Shown here in pieces: positions 46,478-58,307 of a DNA stretch of 64,000 nt (within the stretch, counting starts at the first letter, position 1; every line of letters begins with the position of its first letter). Both the position numbers and the translations under genes were made by a program. Origin of the DNA: Akanthomyces muscarius (lineage: Eukaryota > Ascomycota > Sordariomycetes > Hypocreales > Cordycipitaceae); assembly GCF_028009165.1 (NCBI RefSeq), contig NC_079245.1, forward strand, positions 3,410,001-3,474,000. The letters run 5' to 3'. The notes beneath the pieces were generated by a model that worked only from the letters and a program-made list of their open reading frames with translations, ran no database searches and was not told the DNA's origin.

Positions 46478-48634
46478 GGTGAATTGGGTATAAAGATCAG
46501 AGTATGGATGGGTTTGTGTAAAAGGTGAGGGTATTGAGAGAGTTTGTTTTGGGTATCAAAGTGTTGTTTGTTTGGTTGAGTGATGATGAGAGGAATATCG
46601 GAATCTTGAGGCCGGCGATGCAGTCTCTTTATAGACAGAAGGAGCAACGAGCAAAGATGAAATCATGGGCAAACGCCGTGTGTACGCCTCTGTCAATATC
46701 AAGCAATCAAGGCAGCTCCTCAGCTCATCTGTCACAGAAACCGAATTAAGAGGGGCAAGTCTACCCAGTGATCATCCAGAATACACTTTGGCCGTCGTCA
46801 TAGATGTTGGAGGGGCACATTGCCGCCCGCAGAGGGGCACGAGAGCTTGAACGGGGTTTGACGGGCAGCCACAGCAGCCACACGTTCTTGACGTGCGTTG
46901 CGTAGCTGCGCAGCAAGATGGTGCAAAAGTGTGGAAAGGCGTGAGGCGGGCGGCGTCATACTGACGTGAAATTGCAGCGGGATGAAGAAGAGCGTTCGAG
47001 CTAGGCCAAGCGACCGCTTAACGTGGGAGCCATTGGCCGCCGTTGGGCCAAACGGTTTCAAACCAGTGGGGTCGGGTCGGACCAGCGCCAGTCACAACTT
47101 CAGATGGTCCCGCGGGCAGCAGAAAGCTTGAAAAGCCAAAATGGCAAGGGAGAGGAAAAAAGAGGGCCGGCGTACATGCTGGGGAAGATGACGCAAAACA
47201 TACGCAGCGTTGTGTTGCAGAAGCTTTGTGCTCGGGTGGTTTGAATGGGGACGGTTGATCTCCCAACCAGGCCTGGGCCCCTGCCTGGTTGCCTGCCTGC
47301 CGTACCTGCCATGACTGTGGCTGTGGTGGCGTCACCATTCTTCCACTCCCCCGCCCCCGCCTTGGTTCTGCTTCTCGACCTCATCAGCATAGCCACTGCG
47401 GGCACCAATGCGGCCCAACTATTAGTGGTCCAGACGCGCCTTGATGCAATGTCTGTGCAGATCCGGCCGTATTCTTCCTTGCTGTGGCTCAGGCGCTGTG
47501 GCTTCTTGCGTGCTCGCGCTGGCGATCGTCGCACGCCTTCCCTGCCAGGTGTGGCGCGCGCGCGACGAGTGGATGCACATGAGCTGCAGGCCACGTTATG
47601 GCATGGGTCTTTTCCAGCTAAACATCTCGATCACAAACCCGCGCTCTGCTTGTCTCAAATCTTGCTTAAACTTGGCATGGAAAGAAGCTCTGCGAAGCCT
47701 TCAGCTAGGCCGAACAAGGCCTCTGGGGCCGGTCGACGCCGCTACGTTACTGTCTTGGCTTTCTATTATTGTCGGTTCCACAATCTCACCAGCACCCAAG
47801 GCTTTGTTGCTGTTTTCACCTCGTCTGTGGGTACAGTGATTCGGTTCTAGAACATGGCCACTGATGAGCTGTGGTCTCGAAAAAACGTGTCCTGTAGAGG
47901 TGAAGTGGGCAAGGGTTGGTTCTATGACAACGTGGGCAATGAGTGAGGCTGCATACACGAAAGGTCTTACAGCATGGCAGCTAGCTTCCACGCCGCCCAA
48001 GGTCACCTGAGCTGTGTAGAATGATGCTGGTGAAGCTCGGCCGAGTCGGCGATTGGGTACAGCACGGCGAGAAATTGTCACTTGATCAAAACACAGATTC
48101 AGAAATGGTTCAACAAAGCCGAAAAAGGGAAAGAAGAAGGAGCGTAAAGAATACGGTACAGCAAAGTCAGAAATTACAATCGAAGCCTCCCATAAGCAAA
48201 GAGTGGCGCGCCGAGAATGACGATACAAACCAAGGATCGAGACGGTGTACGATTAATGGGCTTGGAGCTTCATCTAAATACCAATTTCCATGCAGTCAAT
48301 TAAAGAAGAGTGATAAAATCATAACAGCAAAATTTAATTAATTCAGGTATAAAAAAGGATAGACTAATACAGTTCAAAAATTCCAATTGATTACATCGTC
48401 CATCATTCATCATGGCGTAGCTAAAATCGCTGCGCTGCAAGACGTTGTCAAAGTTTTGTGGTATCATGAGTCAGTCGCAAACAAGTCGTAGTATATAGAT
48501 CAATTGCACAAAGAGAAATTCCCGTCGCACGCTGCCATGTTTGTTATAGGTGCGCAACAAGTCATGTGTGGTGTTTCTCGGTGCGAGGGCCAGTAGCGCG
48601 TGCTGTACTGGTGGTGCCGGGTCTCGTGGTGTTC
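46478..48634. other. Intergenic region, nothing recognised
   Basis: Promoter side of the DPR-repeat gene and the 3' side of the MARVEL gene. Overlapping frames of 70-200 codons on both strands show no domain or splice support. Confidence 0.55.
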
Positions 48635-49221
48635 TCAGACAACGCTGCGGCGGTTGCCGCGGCGGTACCAGCGTCCGTGGTGGCCGGCTTCGGCACGGCG
48701 GTGGGTGGTGGGCTCACGCTTGCGAGTCCAGAGAAGGCCGATCAGAGCAGAGGCGAGGAAGAGGATGGCGCACAGGAAAGTAAAGGCAATGGTGGCCTTG
48801 AACTTGCCGCACTGGTCGCCGTGGACGGGGTGGACATTGTTCCAGTTGAAGACGGCGCCGCAGCTGCTTCCGACAAGCTGTTTTTTTCTCTGTTAGTATT
48901 GGACCCATGTGGATGTGTTACGAAGAGAGGAATCTGGGTCCGAAAACTTACATTGACAAGGACGCCAAAGGCGACCCAGAAAAGGATGCTGAGGACAAGG
49001 TCGATCGGCCAGTGGGTAAAGGTGCTCGAGAAGGGAATGAGCCAGATCAAGGCAAAGAAGATGCCGAGCGCCGCAATGACTTCGGTGTAAATGAAGCGCC
49101 ACTGGGAGCCGCCCGTACCCTTGTTGTGGTGGAGGTACTGGCCGTTGACACCGGCGACAATGGCGGAGAAGACGAGCTCCGCGCCGCGCAGGATCAGGCT
49201 AACAAGACGGTCGATGGCCAT
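48635..49221 (-). CDS. MARVEL-domain membrane protein (Nce102-like size)
   Basis: 170 aa from minus-strand exons 49221-48952 and 48877-48635. Four hydrophobic spans are visible: LVSLILRGAELVFSAIVAGV, FIYTEVIAALGIFFALIWLI, WPIDLVLSILFWVAFGVLVN and IAFTFLCAILFLASALIGLL. A loop with two cysteines (GSSCGAVFNWNNV, GDQCGKFKA) precedes span 4, followed by a basic cytosolic tail. This topology and length match fungal MARVEL proteins such as Nce102, which shape plasma-membrane eisosome domains. The paralog identity is not certain. The intron lies exactly after span 3 and has strong borders (GTAAGT, ACAG). Confidence 0.85.
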
Positions 49222-51537
49222 TGTGAAATGCGATTCGATGAATAAGAATTACGGAATAAGAAAGAAGAATGGTATTCAAAAGAGAAAACGGTGTACAAAA
49301 GACTTGGAATGCGAGGGGGTATATGATTTGTACACTGGCAGAACACAAGAAGAGCTGGGAACCGCTCGACATTTATCACTTTTTTGGTCCGCGAGTCCTC
49401 CGTCTATGAATATCTCTTGTCACTTTTACACACGACAGGGAGCCCAGTCTCATGACGCAGCCCCCCTCCCTTGGCGACGACAGCAGCAGTACTGGTACAA
49501 CAAACATGCCATCTTTTCCTGGTTTGAGGGCGGCCGCAGGGGGAGGCACAGAGAGGTTCGAGCAAGATGCTCCCCCCAGCTGTGGCTCTCTCTGCCGTGC
49601 TTGCGTGGCGACGGGGGCTTGGGCTTGGGTATGGGTATCAAAGCCCAAGCAGAAATTTGGAGATGCTGCTATATTAAGCAGGGCCTGGGTGTGGCTTGTG
49701 CGAAATACATGGCCACGGGGCCTTGGGATGAGGTCATGACATTGCGAAACCTGGCATCGTCCCACCTCAGCCACGTTTGCACGCCGATTTTATTGGTGCT
49801 CGGCAGTGCAAATATGTGTGGCACATGTGGCACAGCGACCGTTGCTCCAATTGTGGCTGATGAGTCGGCAAGAAGTGGCACGAGTGGATGTGGCTCGTTG
49901 TGGCGGTCAACGTTGCCGTTTTTTTTTCCTTCTTCTTTTTTTCATGGGTGGTTTTAAATTAATTGCAGCTCGCGTTTCCCCGCCCTCGTAGGCCAAGATT
50001 TTTCTTTTCATTGTTGGCGGCATCGGTTGTGGTGCCGAGTGTGCCAGACCCTGGCGCCCGAGGCGTCCCAGTGACGTCGTGATCGCGCAGTTGACTTGTA
50101 ATAATAATACGAGTATTATAGTCATAATATGTGGTCGCCCACTGCCCAGCAATGGGCGCCTCGCGTATGCTGCCTGTATCCGGCCTTGTGCGGCGATATG
50201 TGACATTTCTGAAGATTTCTGATTTTTTAATATGGTATGATTAATCTAACACGACCCCATATATAGTAATGACCCCAGCTCTGCTTCCGTCAGGTTGAGG
50301 TCACTACGGATGCGAGGAAATGTAAGCCGGCTAAACGCGGCATACAAAGAGAAATGATAGATGCGATGTAGTGGCAGATATTTGTGGATTTTTTTCTGGC
50401 CATTTCACAGCATTTGGTGAGCGAGTGCTGGATGTGGGAGTGTCTGAGTGTGAGGAAGTGTGCATGGAATGCCACAATGTCGCTGGTGAGGAATCTCGAC
50501 TTTGAAGGACTAGCCTAAGGGCATACTCAACCTCCGCTATTCTGGAGTCGTTGGTCTTTTTGTGTCGTATGAATAGTTTAAATCGTAGTTTGGTTCATCT
50601 TTGATGAGGCGGAGTTGATGATGCGTCTGATACTGTAATACCTGACTTTAGCTCTTTACATGCTTGCCTGCGAATCGTCTTCTGACGACCACAACCTTTT
50701 TGTGCCCAAAAACTGGGATAAATGTTGCAGATGTGAGCTGGGAAGCTTGGTCGTTTTAATCCCATTCTCCTTGCAAAATAACAATGGCTCTATACCATGT
50801 CCGAAGCTTTGCGGTCCAGACTAGCACCAGCGACAATTTCCATCAAAAGGACCTACCCGGTAGCTGAAAACGCACAGCACGCTAGAAACGGACTTGTGCC
50901 AGCTATTTGTTACAGGGGTTCAGGTGCATCATAAAGGATGTCCGGTATCCGCTATCGATTTTAGTCGCCGCCATATCTTCAATCAAAAGGCACGAAACAT
51001 GCCGCATCGCTAGCCGAAGGCCTCGTGCAGATTACAATACAAAATCTACCCCGGCTACCCGCACGTGCTGCCGATGTCCTTTCGCTTTATACAATCGGTA
51101 AATCAGCTGCAAAACGAATGTCTATTCCTTGAAGCAACCGAACAACCGTCATTTGTCAGCTTGCTTCATTTATACTACTCCGCACTCCGAGGAAATAGAG
51201 TGTAAGAGCTGCCCGGTAGCGGATGCGGAGCCGCAACTGGTGGGCTCTCGGAGGTGGAACCCCGCCGACGCTTCACTCTACGCAACGGAAGACTGCCTAC
51301 CACAACTTTGCCATCGGGAAATTTGCATAAAAGTCATTCGAGACAGACTTGCTCTTCTGCTCCTATACTTGACACCGCTGTAGTTTGGCTGGACTGGCAT
51401 AGGCGTCTCTGGAGGATCAGAACTTGCGTCTTTGGCGGGGTTGCAATCAAGCGTCTATTTCTGGCATCTTTGCCCCTCCTTCAGTTCACCCTCGTTTCCT
51501 CACCACTCACGCCCGGCGGCTCTTCAAAGCTACCAAA
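49222..51537. other. Intergenic region, nothing recognised
   Basis: Divergent upstream region of the MARVEL and 5-oxoprolinase genes. Contains a TACTGGTA palindrome at 49490-49497 and AT-rich stretches near 50220-50660. The 5-oxoprolinase frame stays open upstream to 51424 but without homology. Confidence 0.55.
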
Positions 51538-54500
51538 ATGGCAGAAGCCCCCAAGTCCCGCGGAATCCGCATTGCCATTGACCGTGGTGGCACTTTTACC
51601 GACTGCGTCGGCGAGCACAATGGCGAGGAAATCATCATCAAGCTCCTCTCCGAGGACCCCGCAAACTACAAGGATGCCCCTCTAGAAGGCATCCGCCGCA
51701 TCATGAGCCACTTCACCGGCCGAGATATCCCTCGCGGAGAGCCACTGGACACGTCGCAGATTGACTCTATCCGCATGGGCACCACCGTCGCCACCAATGC
51801 GCTACTGGAGCGCAAGGGCGAGCGCATCGCCCTGATTGTCACAAAGGGCTTCAAGGACTGCCTAACAATCGGTAACCAGTCGAGACCGAAAATCTTTGAC
51901 CTGGCCATCCGGAAACCGGATGTTCTCTACGAACAAGTCGTCGAAGTGGATGAGCGTGTCACTCTGGAAGATTACGCCGAGGATCCCGAGAGAACCGTGA
52001 CGGAAACCGACACGGTGGCAGGCACCGAGGGCGCTCAGAGCAAGGAACTCGTTCGTGGCCTGTCAGGCGAGACGGTCAGGGTTATGCGACGACCTAATCA
52101 TCAAGAACTCAAGACACAGCTCAAGCAAATATACGACCAGGGTATCCGAAGCATTGCTGTGTGCCTGATGCACGGCTACACATTCCCTGACCACGAAGCC
52201 GCCATCGGCAAACTTGCCGAGGAAGTTGGCTTCACTCACATTTCTCTCAGCCACGAGCTGATGCCCATGATCAAGCTGGTTCCCCGCGCAACATCAGTCT
52301 GCGCGGATGCCTATCTCACCCCGACCATCAAAAAGTACATTGATGGGTTCCAATCCGGCTTTGCGGGTGGTCTCGGCACTCGCAGTGTCCAGGAGACGGA
52401 CGGTCCGAGGGGCGCTCGGTGCGAGTTCATGCAGAGTGACGGTGGCCTGGTTGATGTTGAAAAATTCACGGGTCTCAAGGCCATCTTGTCCGGCCCCGCC
52501 GGCGGTGTCGTCGGCTACGCCATCACCTCATATGACGAAAACACAAAGACACCCGTCATTGGCTTTGACATGGGCGGTACGAGTACCGACGTGTCTCGGT
52601 ACGGCGAAGGCAGATATGAGCACGTCTTTGAGACGACAACCGCAGGCGTCACCATACAATCGCCTCAGCTGGATATCAATACAGTTGCCGCTGGTGGTGG
52701 CTCCCGGTTGTTCTTCCGCAACGGCTTGTTCGTTGTCGGCCCAGAATCAGCGGGCGCTCACCCCGGCCCTGCCTGCTATCGCAAGGGTGGTCCTGCGACT
52801 GTGACCGATGCTAACTTGTATCTCGGACGTCTTCTTCCCGAATTCTTCCCTAAAATCTTTGGCAAGAATGAAGATGAAGGGCTGGATGTCGAAGCCAGTC
52901 GCAAGGTTCTACAGGAGCTTGCTGACCAAGTGAACCGCGAAACTGGCAAAAACATGACTGCCGATGAGGTTGCGTATGGATTCTTGACTGTTGCCAACGA
53001 GGCCATGACCCGTCCCATCAGATCCATCACGGAAGCCAAGGGTCACGATTCTTCCAAGCACAGACTCGCCACGTTTGGCGGTGCTGGTGGCCAGCATGCC
53101 GTTGCTATCGCCGAGTCGCTGGGCATTAGTCAAATTCTCGTTCACAGATATTCCTCCGTTCTGTCCGCCTACGGTATGGCTCTTGCAGATGTCGTTGATG
53201 AGAGACAAGAGCCAGAGTCCTCAGTTTGGGTCGATGGTGGTGATGTCGTCGCGGATCTGCAGTCCAAAATGGAGAAGCTCAAGGAAAAGTCTCGTACCAC
53301 TCTCAAGGAACAAGGCTTCGAGGCCAGCGAGATCATTTTTGAGGAGTACCTCAATATGCGCTACCGCGGTACCGAGTCAGCTCTCATGATTGTGAAGCCC
53401 ACCGAGGCGGAAGCAAAGGAGTCCTTTGATGGAAAAGACTGGCAGTTTGGACAAGCTTTCGTCAAACAGCACCGCTACGAGTTTGGTTTCACTCTTGACG
53501 AGCGAGATATTATCGTCGATGATGTTCGCGTTCGTGGCATTGGCAAGAGCTTCCGCAACAATGAGAAGACTGTCGACGAGCAACTGAAAATTATCAAGCG
53601 CCAAGATGTCGCAGAGTCGAAGCGTCATAACACACAGCAAGTCTACTTTGAAGGTGGACGTGCTGAGACACCCATCTACAAACTGGAGAATCTGTCCATC
53701 GGTGATGTCGTACCAGGTCCTGCGATGCTTGCTGATGGCACCCAAACTATTGTGGTTACGCCTCGGGCAAAGGCTCTTATCACCGCCACACATGTCATCC
53801 TCGACCTACAGAAGGAGGGCACCAAGGATGATACCCAGAAATCAGCCGAGCGCGAGGTTGACCCCATTATGTTGAGTATTTTCGGCCATCGCTTCATGGC
53901 TATTGCCGAGCAAATGGGACGCGCTCTGCAAAAGACTAGTGTCAGTACTAATGTCAAGGAGCGACTGGACTTTTCTTGTGCCATTTTTGATGCTGAAGGT
54001 GGCCTAGTCGCCAACGCTCCTCATCTGCCTGTGCACCTGGGATCCATGTCGACCTGTGTCCGCCGACAAGCTGAAATCTGGAAGGGCCGGCTGGAAAAAG
54101 GCGACGTTATCGCTTCCAACGACCCGTCTTATGGAGGCACACATTTGCCCGACATCACTCTTATCATGCCTGCGTTTGACGAGAGTGGTACGCGCATCTT
54201 GTTCTATGCCGCATCGCGTGCACATCACGCTGATATCGGAGGCATCACTGCCGGTAGCATGCCACCCAACTCACGCGAGCTGTACCAGGAAGGTGCTGTT
54301 TTCAAGAGCGAAAAGATTGTCAGCAAGGGCAAGTTTGACGAGAAGCGCATCACCGAGATTTTGTACGATGGGCCGGCGCAGTACCCTGGATGCAGTGGTA
54401 CTCGCTGTCTCGCCGACAATATCAGCGACATGCGCGCCCAGGTCTCTGCAAACAAAAAGGGTATTTCTCTAATTGAGACTCTTATCGAAGAGTACGGTGA

Positions 54501-55644
54501 GGAGACGGTCCAATTTTACATGGTCAACATTCAGAAGAATGCCGAGATGTGCGTACGCAACCTACTCAAGGATGTGTACAAACGATTCGAAGGTCGTGAT
54601 CTGTCGGCGCTCGACTTTATGGATGATGGGTCCCCCATCCAGCTCAAGGTCATGATTGACCCTGAGCAGGGCGAAGCTGAGTTTGACTTTACCGGGACTG
54701 GCCCCCAGGTGTACGGAAACGTCAACGCCCCTGAGGCCATTACATTCAGCGCCATCATCTACTGCCTACGATGCCTTGTGTCGCAAGAGATTCCTTTGAA
54801 CCAGGGTTGCCTGCGCCCCATCCACGTCAAGATCCCACCCAAGTCGCTCCTGTCGCCATCGCCCGGCGCCGCCGTCGTTGGCGGCAACGTGCTCACGAGC
54901 CAGCGCATCACCGACGTCGTCCTCAAGGCTTTTGAGGCCTGCGCCGCCTCGCAGGGCTGCTGCAACAACCTGACCTTTGGCTTTGGCGGCAACGTCACGG
55001 GTCAGAGCGCGGTGCGCGGCTTCGGCTACTACGAGACGATTGCGGGCGGCAGCGGCGCGGGCCCGGACTGGGTCGGCACCAGCGGCGTGCACGTGCACAT
55101 GACCAACACGCGCATCACCGATTCGGAGATTTTCGAGCGCCGCTATCCCGTGCTGCTGCGCGAGTTTTCCATCCGCGCGGGGTCGGGCGGCCGGGGACAG
55201 CACAAGGGCGGCGACGGCGTGGTGCGCGACATTGAGTTCCGCATCCCGCTGCAGGTGTCCATTCTCAGCGAACGCCGTGTATACCGGCCGTACGGCCTCA
55301 AGGGCGGCGAGGACGGCCAGTGCGGGCTGAACCTGTGGGTGCGCCGCGTGGAAAAGGCCGACTGGCAGCGCTCGATGCAGTCGGTGCAGGAGGGCGAGAC
55401 GGAGAAGGAGCGGCAGGAGAAGGAGGCGCAGGGCGTCGAGTACGAGGAGCGGTACATCAATATCGGCGCAAAGAACTCGGCGGCCATGGCCGCGGGCGAC
55501 CGCATCATCATCAACACGCCGGGCGGCGGCGGCTGGGGTGCGGTGGGCGAGGAGAGCGTGGCGGGCAAGGCAAAGACGGACCACACGGATTCGTGGAAGA
55601 AGGGAAGCGGTGCGGCACGTGATGATGCTGCGCTGCAGGCCTAA
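51538..55644 (+). CDS. OXP1: 5-oxoprolinase (ATP-hydrolysing)
   Basis: 1368 aa, intronless. Cytosolic enzyme that opens 5-oxo-L-proline to glutamate with ATP hydrolysis, in the gamma-glutamyl (glutathione) cycle. The N-terminal hydantoinase-A half has the ATP-binding signature IAIDRGGTFTDCVGE (residues about 12-26), MGTTVATNALLERKGER, CEFMQSDGGLVDV and VIGFDMGGTSTDVSRYGEGR. The hydantoinase-B half starts near residue 772 (REVDPIMLSIFGHRFMAIAE) and contains DFSCAIFDAEGGLVANAPHL, VHLGSMS, SNDPSYGGTHLPDITLIMP and the C-terminal INTPGGGGWG. Both halves are complete and fused as in eukaryotic enzymes. Yeast Oxp1 is 1286 aa; the extra length lies in insertions. The start at MAEAPKSRGIRIAIDRGG was chosen over an in-frame upstream Met because homology begins there. 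Confidence 0.97.
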   Translation: MAEAPKSRGIRIAIDRGGTFTDCVGEHNGEEIIIKLLSEDPANYKDAPLEGIRRIMSHFTGRDIPRGEPLDTSQIDSIRMGTTVATNALLERKGERIALIVTKGFKDCLTIGNQSRPKIFDLAIRKPDVLYEQVVEVDERVTLEDYAEDPERTVTETDTVAGTEGAQSKELVRGLSGETVRVMRRPNHQELKTQLKQIYDQGIRSIAVCLMHGYTFPDHEAAIGKLAEEVGFTHISLSHELMPMIKLVPRATSVCADAYLTPTIKKYIDGFQSGFAGGLGTRSVQETDGPRGARCEFMQSDGGLVDVEKFTGLKAILSGPAGGVVGYAITSYDENTKTPVIGFDMGGTSTDVSRYGEGRYEHVFETTTAGVTIQSPQLDINTVAAGGGSRLFFRNGLFVVGPESAGAHPGPACYRKGGPATVTDANLYLGRLLPEFFPKIFGKNEDEGLDVEASRKVLQELADQVNRETGKNMTADEVAYGFLTVANEAMTRPIRSITEAKGHDSSKHRLATFGGAGGQHAVAIAESLGISQILVHRYSSVLSAYGMALADVVDERQEPESSVWVDGGDVVADLQSKMEKLKEKSRTTLKEQGFEASEIIFEEYLNMRYRGTESALMIVKPTEAEAKESFDGKDWQFGQAFVKQHRYEFGFTLDERDIIVDDVRVRGIGKSFRNNEKTVDEQLKIIKRQDVAESKRHNTQQVYFEGGRAETPIYKLENLSIGDVVPGPAMLADGTQTIVVTPRAKALITATHVILDLQKEGTKDDTQKSAEREVDPIMLSIFGHRFMAIAEQMGRALQKTSVSTNVKERLDFSCAIFDAEGGLVANAPHLPVHLGSMSTCVRRQAEIWKGRLEKGDVIASNDPSYGGTHLPDITLIMPAFDESGTRILFYAASRAHHADIGGITAGSMPPNSRELYQEGAVFKSEKIVSKGKFDEKRITEILYDGPAQYPGCSGTRCLADNISDMRAQVSANKKGISLIETLIEEYGEETVQFYMVNIQKNAEMCVRNLLKDVYKRFEGRDLSALDFMDDGSPIQLKVMIDPEQGEAEFDFTGTGPQVYGNVNAPEAITFSAIIYCLRCLVSQEIPLNQGCLRPIHVKIPPKSLLSPSPGAAVVGGNVLTSQRITDVVLKAFEACAASQGCCNNLTFGFGGNVTGQSAVRGFGYYETIAGGSGAGPDWVGTSGVHVHMTNTRITDSEIFERRYPVLLREFSIRAGSGGRGQHKGGDGVVRDIEFRIPLQVSILSERRVYRPYGLKGGEDGQCGLNLWVRRVEKADWQRSMQSVQEGETEKERQEKEAQGVEYEERYINIGAKNSAAMAAGDRIIINTPGGGGWGAVGEESVAGKAKTDHTDSWKKGSGAARDDAALQA

Positions 55645-56315
55645 GCGGTTTGAAGAGTGTTGCTACAAGGCTGCTGATAATCCGCATGCTTCAACATTCT
55701 TTTTGTGTAATGGTACTTTGAATTACCCGTGGTAGAGAATTAGACGGCTGCTATTTGTATCAACGCTAACGCATGACATTATTCACGATTTGTGACCAGT
55801 GACTGAACTACCAACCTTTTTGCCGGTAAGGTTTTACGCTTGAATCATTTGTTAGATGTTAAACTCACTGGTGCTAGGTACCAGCATTTGCCGGTCATGC
55901 TGTGTCAGAAGTGACCCAGAAACACAACTCTGAGTAGGGACTCCGAGGACTCGATTCTTGCAAACTAAAGCCGCTCTATTCAACTGTACAAGAGACTTTA
56001 TCTTTTCTTCTTCGCCCCCTTTCTATTCTCCCTAGCAAGAGCATGACTGTTTTCCTCTCTCGAGACCAAGGCAGAGCGGACATTGAAAAGACGCCAGGGT
56101 CCCATAGTAAGCCGAGACAGGCAGTGACTAGTGCTGTAATTTACAGGGGCCAATGCGGAATCGGATGCGCTAAAAAAGACCATCGAAGAGCCCCCCAATT
56201 CCCCCTAAAATCCAATGCCAATGCTCAAGAAGATCATCTTGGCATTTCCCCCCCTCCATCTCAAGGTTCTTCGGCAGTTGAAAAGCGTAGGGCTTGGCGT
56301 GTTGGGGAGAAGAAA
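55645..56315. other. Intergenic spacer upstream of the Trk gene
   Basis: The Trk frame is open back to 56043, but the extra 91 residues are not membrane-like and carry no family feature. They are treated as leader; a longer N-terminus remains possible. Confidence 0.5.
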
Positions 56316-58307
56316 ATGGGGGCGCTAGCATCGACGCGTAGGCACCTGCCGGCGGAGCTCAACTTCATCACGATCCATTATTGCTACTTCATCGTCGTCT
56401 GCCTGCTCAGCTCCGCCGTCTTCTGGGCGAGCAGCAGCCAGCATGGCGGCAGCCGGATTAGCTACATCGACAGCCTGTTTGTCGTCGTGTCGGCCATGAC
56501 CGAGGCCGGCCTCAACACGGTCAACCTCAGCACCATGACGGCGTGGCAGCAGACGATGCTGTTTCTGCTCATCATATGCGGCAGCACCATCTGGGTGTCC
56601 ATCTGGACCGTCGTGGCGCGGAAGTTTGTGTTTCATCGCCGGTTTGTGCGCGCACAGCCCAGGCGTCCCGACGTCTGCATGGCCGGACGGCAGAGTGTGC
56701 GCGGAGCAGCAGCCACGGACCGAGAAGCGAGCACCGAGGATCGGGGAACGGCTTGCGTGCAGCCCACATCGCCTGACGAGAATGCGGCGGAGGAAGAAGA
56801 GCAGGCACGGCCTCAGACCTGCGCCGGCCCTTGCAGCTTGGACCAGGAGCCGACGAGTCTCGAGACCGAAGAGGAGGGCCTCACCGATGCAAAGAGCAGG
56901 CGTGTTTGCGGCTGCGAGTACCGTGCCCTCGAGCTGCTCTCCATTGTCGTGCCGCTGTACTTTTTCCTGTGGCAGCTTCTGGGCTGTCTCGCCCTCGGCG
57001 CTTGGATGCACAGAAACATGCCCGATACGGCGCTGGCCAACGGCATCAACCCGTGGTGGCTGGGCGTCTTCAACGGCGTCTCGGCCTTTAACAACTCTGG
57101 CATGTCGCTGCTCGACGCCAACATGATGCCCTTTCAGGGCGCCTATTTCGTCCTCATCACCATGGGCCTGATGATTCTCGCCGGAAACACGGCGTATCCC
57201 ATCTTTCTCCGATTCATCTTCTGGTCGGGCCTCGAGGTGCTGGACTGGACGACCGAGGCGGCCAAGTTTCAGAGCACCAAGCTCGCTGTCAGGCTCTTGC
57301 TCAAGGACCCGCGGCGCATATACACGAACCTATTTCCGTCGCGCCTCACGTGGTGGCTCCTCTTTATGCTCGTCTGCCTCAACACGGCCGACTGGGTGCT
57401 CTTTGAGGTGCTCAATCTGCATAACCCCGTGGTTGGGAGCATTCCCGTCGGGCCGCGCGTTTTGGTCGGGCTGTTTCAAGCGTTGGCTGTCCGGTCGGGT
57501 GGATTCTATGTCGTTCCGATTGCGCAGATTTCCATTGGCGTTCAGTTTCTATACGTCATCATGATGTACATTGCGGTGTATCCTGTTGTTATTACGATAC
57601 GCCAGTCCAATGTTTACACGGACAATCTATTTCACAACGAGCTGGCTAATGGGATACATGCTATACCACACGCTGCTTTGCCCAGGCAGGCCAACGTCTC
57701 ACACCCCAGCGAGAATGACAGCCTCGCCACCGCGTACGAGACACAGCCAGCATTGGCTGCACCGACAGACCAACCTACTTTGCGCCGGAGGCTGAGCCAC
57801 TCAGTGACAACGCCGGCAGACACACAGACCCGGCGGCTGCATACAGCCTCGCAAGGCGACGAAAGACCTCGTGAGAAGCGGCCAAGCTTTCACACACGAC
57901 CATTTTCATCTCACGGAGCTTCTCCACACGCCACGTATGACAGCCACATGAGCTTCATTCACCAGCAACTTCACGGACAGCTGGCCCATGATATCTGGTT
58001 GCTGGTGCTCGCCGTTCTCGTGATTGTGATTATTGAAAGTAATCACTTCAATGCCGACCCCGTCAACTTTTCCGTCTTCAACATTATATTCGAAGTCGTC
58101 TCTGCGTACGGCACGGTGGGCATCTCGGTAGGAACGCCGACAGCTGCGTATAGCTTTGCCGGGACGTGGTATGCGGGCAGCAAACTGGTCCTCTGTCTGG
58201 TGATGCTGCGCGGCAGACATAGAGGCTTGCCCACGGCGCTGGACCACGCCATCAGGCTGCCGGGCCATCACTTGAATTGCAAACACTACGATGTCGAGGA
58301 CAAGTAG
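56316..58307 (+). CDS. Trk-type potassium transporter
   Basis: 663 aa from the start MGALASTRRHLPAELN. Plasma-membrane K+ (or K+/Na+) uptake protein of the TrkH/HKT superfamily with four M1-P-M2 units. The P-loop filter regions are visible: SAMTEAGLNTVNLSTMTAWQ, FNNSGMSLLDANMMPF, AVRSGGFYVVPIAQIS and SAYGTVGISVGTPTAAYSF. Each carries the filter glycine (AGLN, SGMS, SGGF, VGIS). The first cytosolic loop is Glu/Arg-rich but much shorter than in yeast Trk1. A second hydrophilic loop precedes HDIWLLVLAVLVIVII. The typical C-terminal LRGRHRGLPTALDHAI is present. No intron is needed. The stop faces that of the Mrs2-like magnesium transporter 212 bp away. Confidence 0.92.
   Translation: MGALASTRRHLPAELNFITIHYCYFIVVCLLSSAVFWASSSQHGGSRISYIDSLFVVVSAMTEAGLNTVNLSTMTAWQQTMLFLLIICGSTIWVSIWTVVARKFVFHRRFVRAQPRRPDVCMAGRQSVRGAAATDREASTEDRGTACVQPTSPDENAAEEEEQARPQTCAGPCSLDQEPTSLETEEEGLTDAKSRRVCGCEYRALELLSIVVPLYFFLWQLLGCLALGAWMHRNMPDTALANGINPWWLGVFNGVSAFNNSGMSLLDANMMPFQGAYFVLITMGLMILAGNTAYPIFLRFIFWSGLEVLDWTTEAAKFQSTKLAVRLLLKDPRRIYTNLFPSRLTWWLLFMLVCLNTADWVLFEVLNLHNPVVGSIPVGPRVLVGLFQALAVRSGGFYVVPIAQISIGVQFLYVIMMYIAVYPVVITIRQSNVYTDNLFHNELANGIHAIPHAALPRQANVSHPSENDSLATAYETQPALAAPTDQPTLRRRLSHSVTTPADTQTRRLHTASQGDERPREKRPSFHTRPFSSHGASPHATYDSHMSFIHQQLHGQLAHDIWLLVLAVLVIVIIESNHFNADPVNFSVFNIIFEVVSAYGTVGISVGTPTAAYSFAGTWYAGSKLVLCLVMLRGRHRGLPTALDHAIRLPGHHLNCKHYDVEDK

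Noticed and set aside
54766..55584. 272-codon frame antisense to 5-oxoprolinase
   Set aside because: Shadow of the GC-rich 3' part of the gene; no domain.
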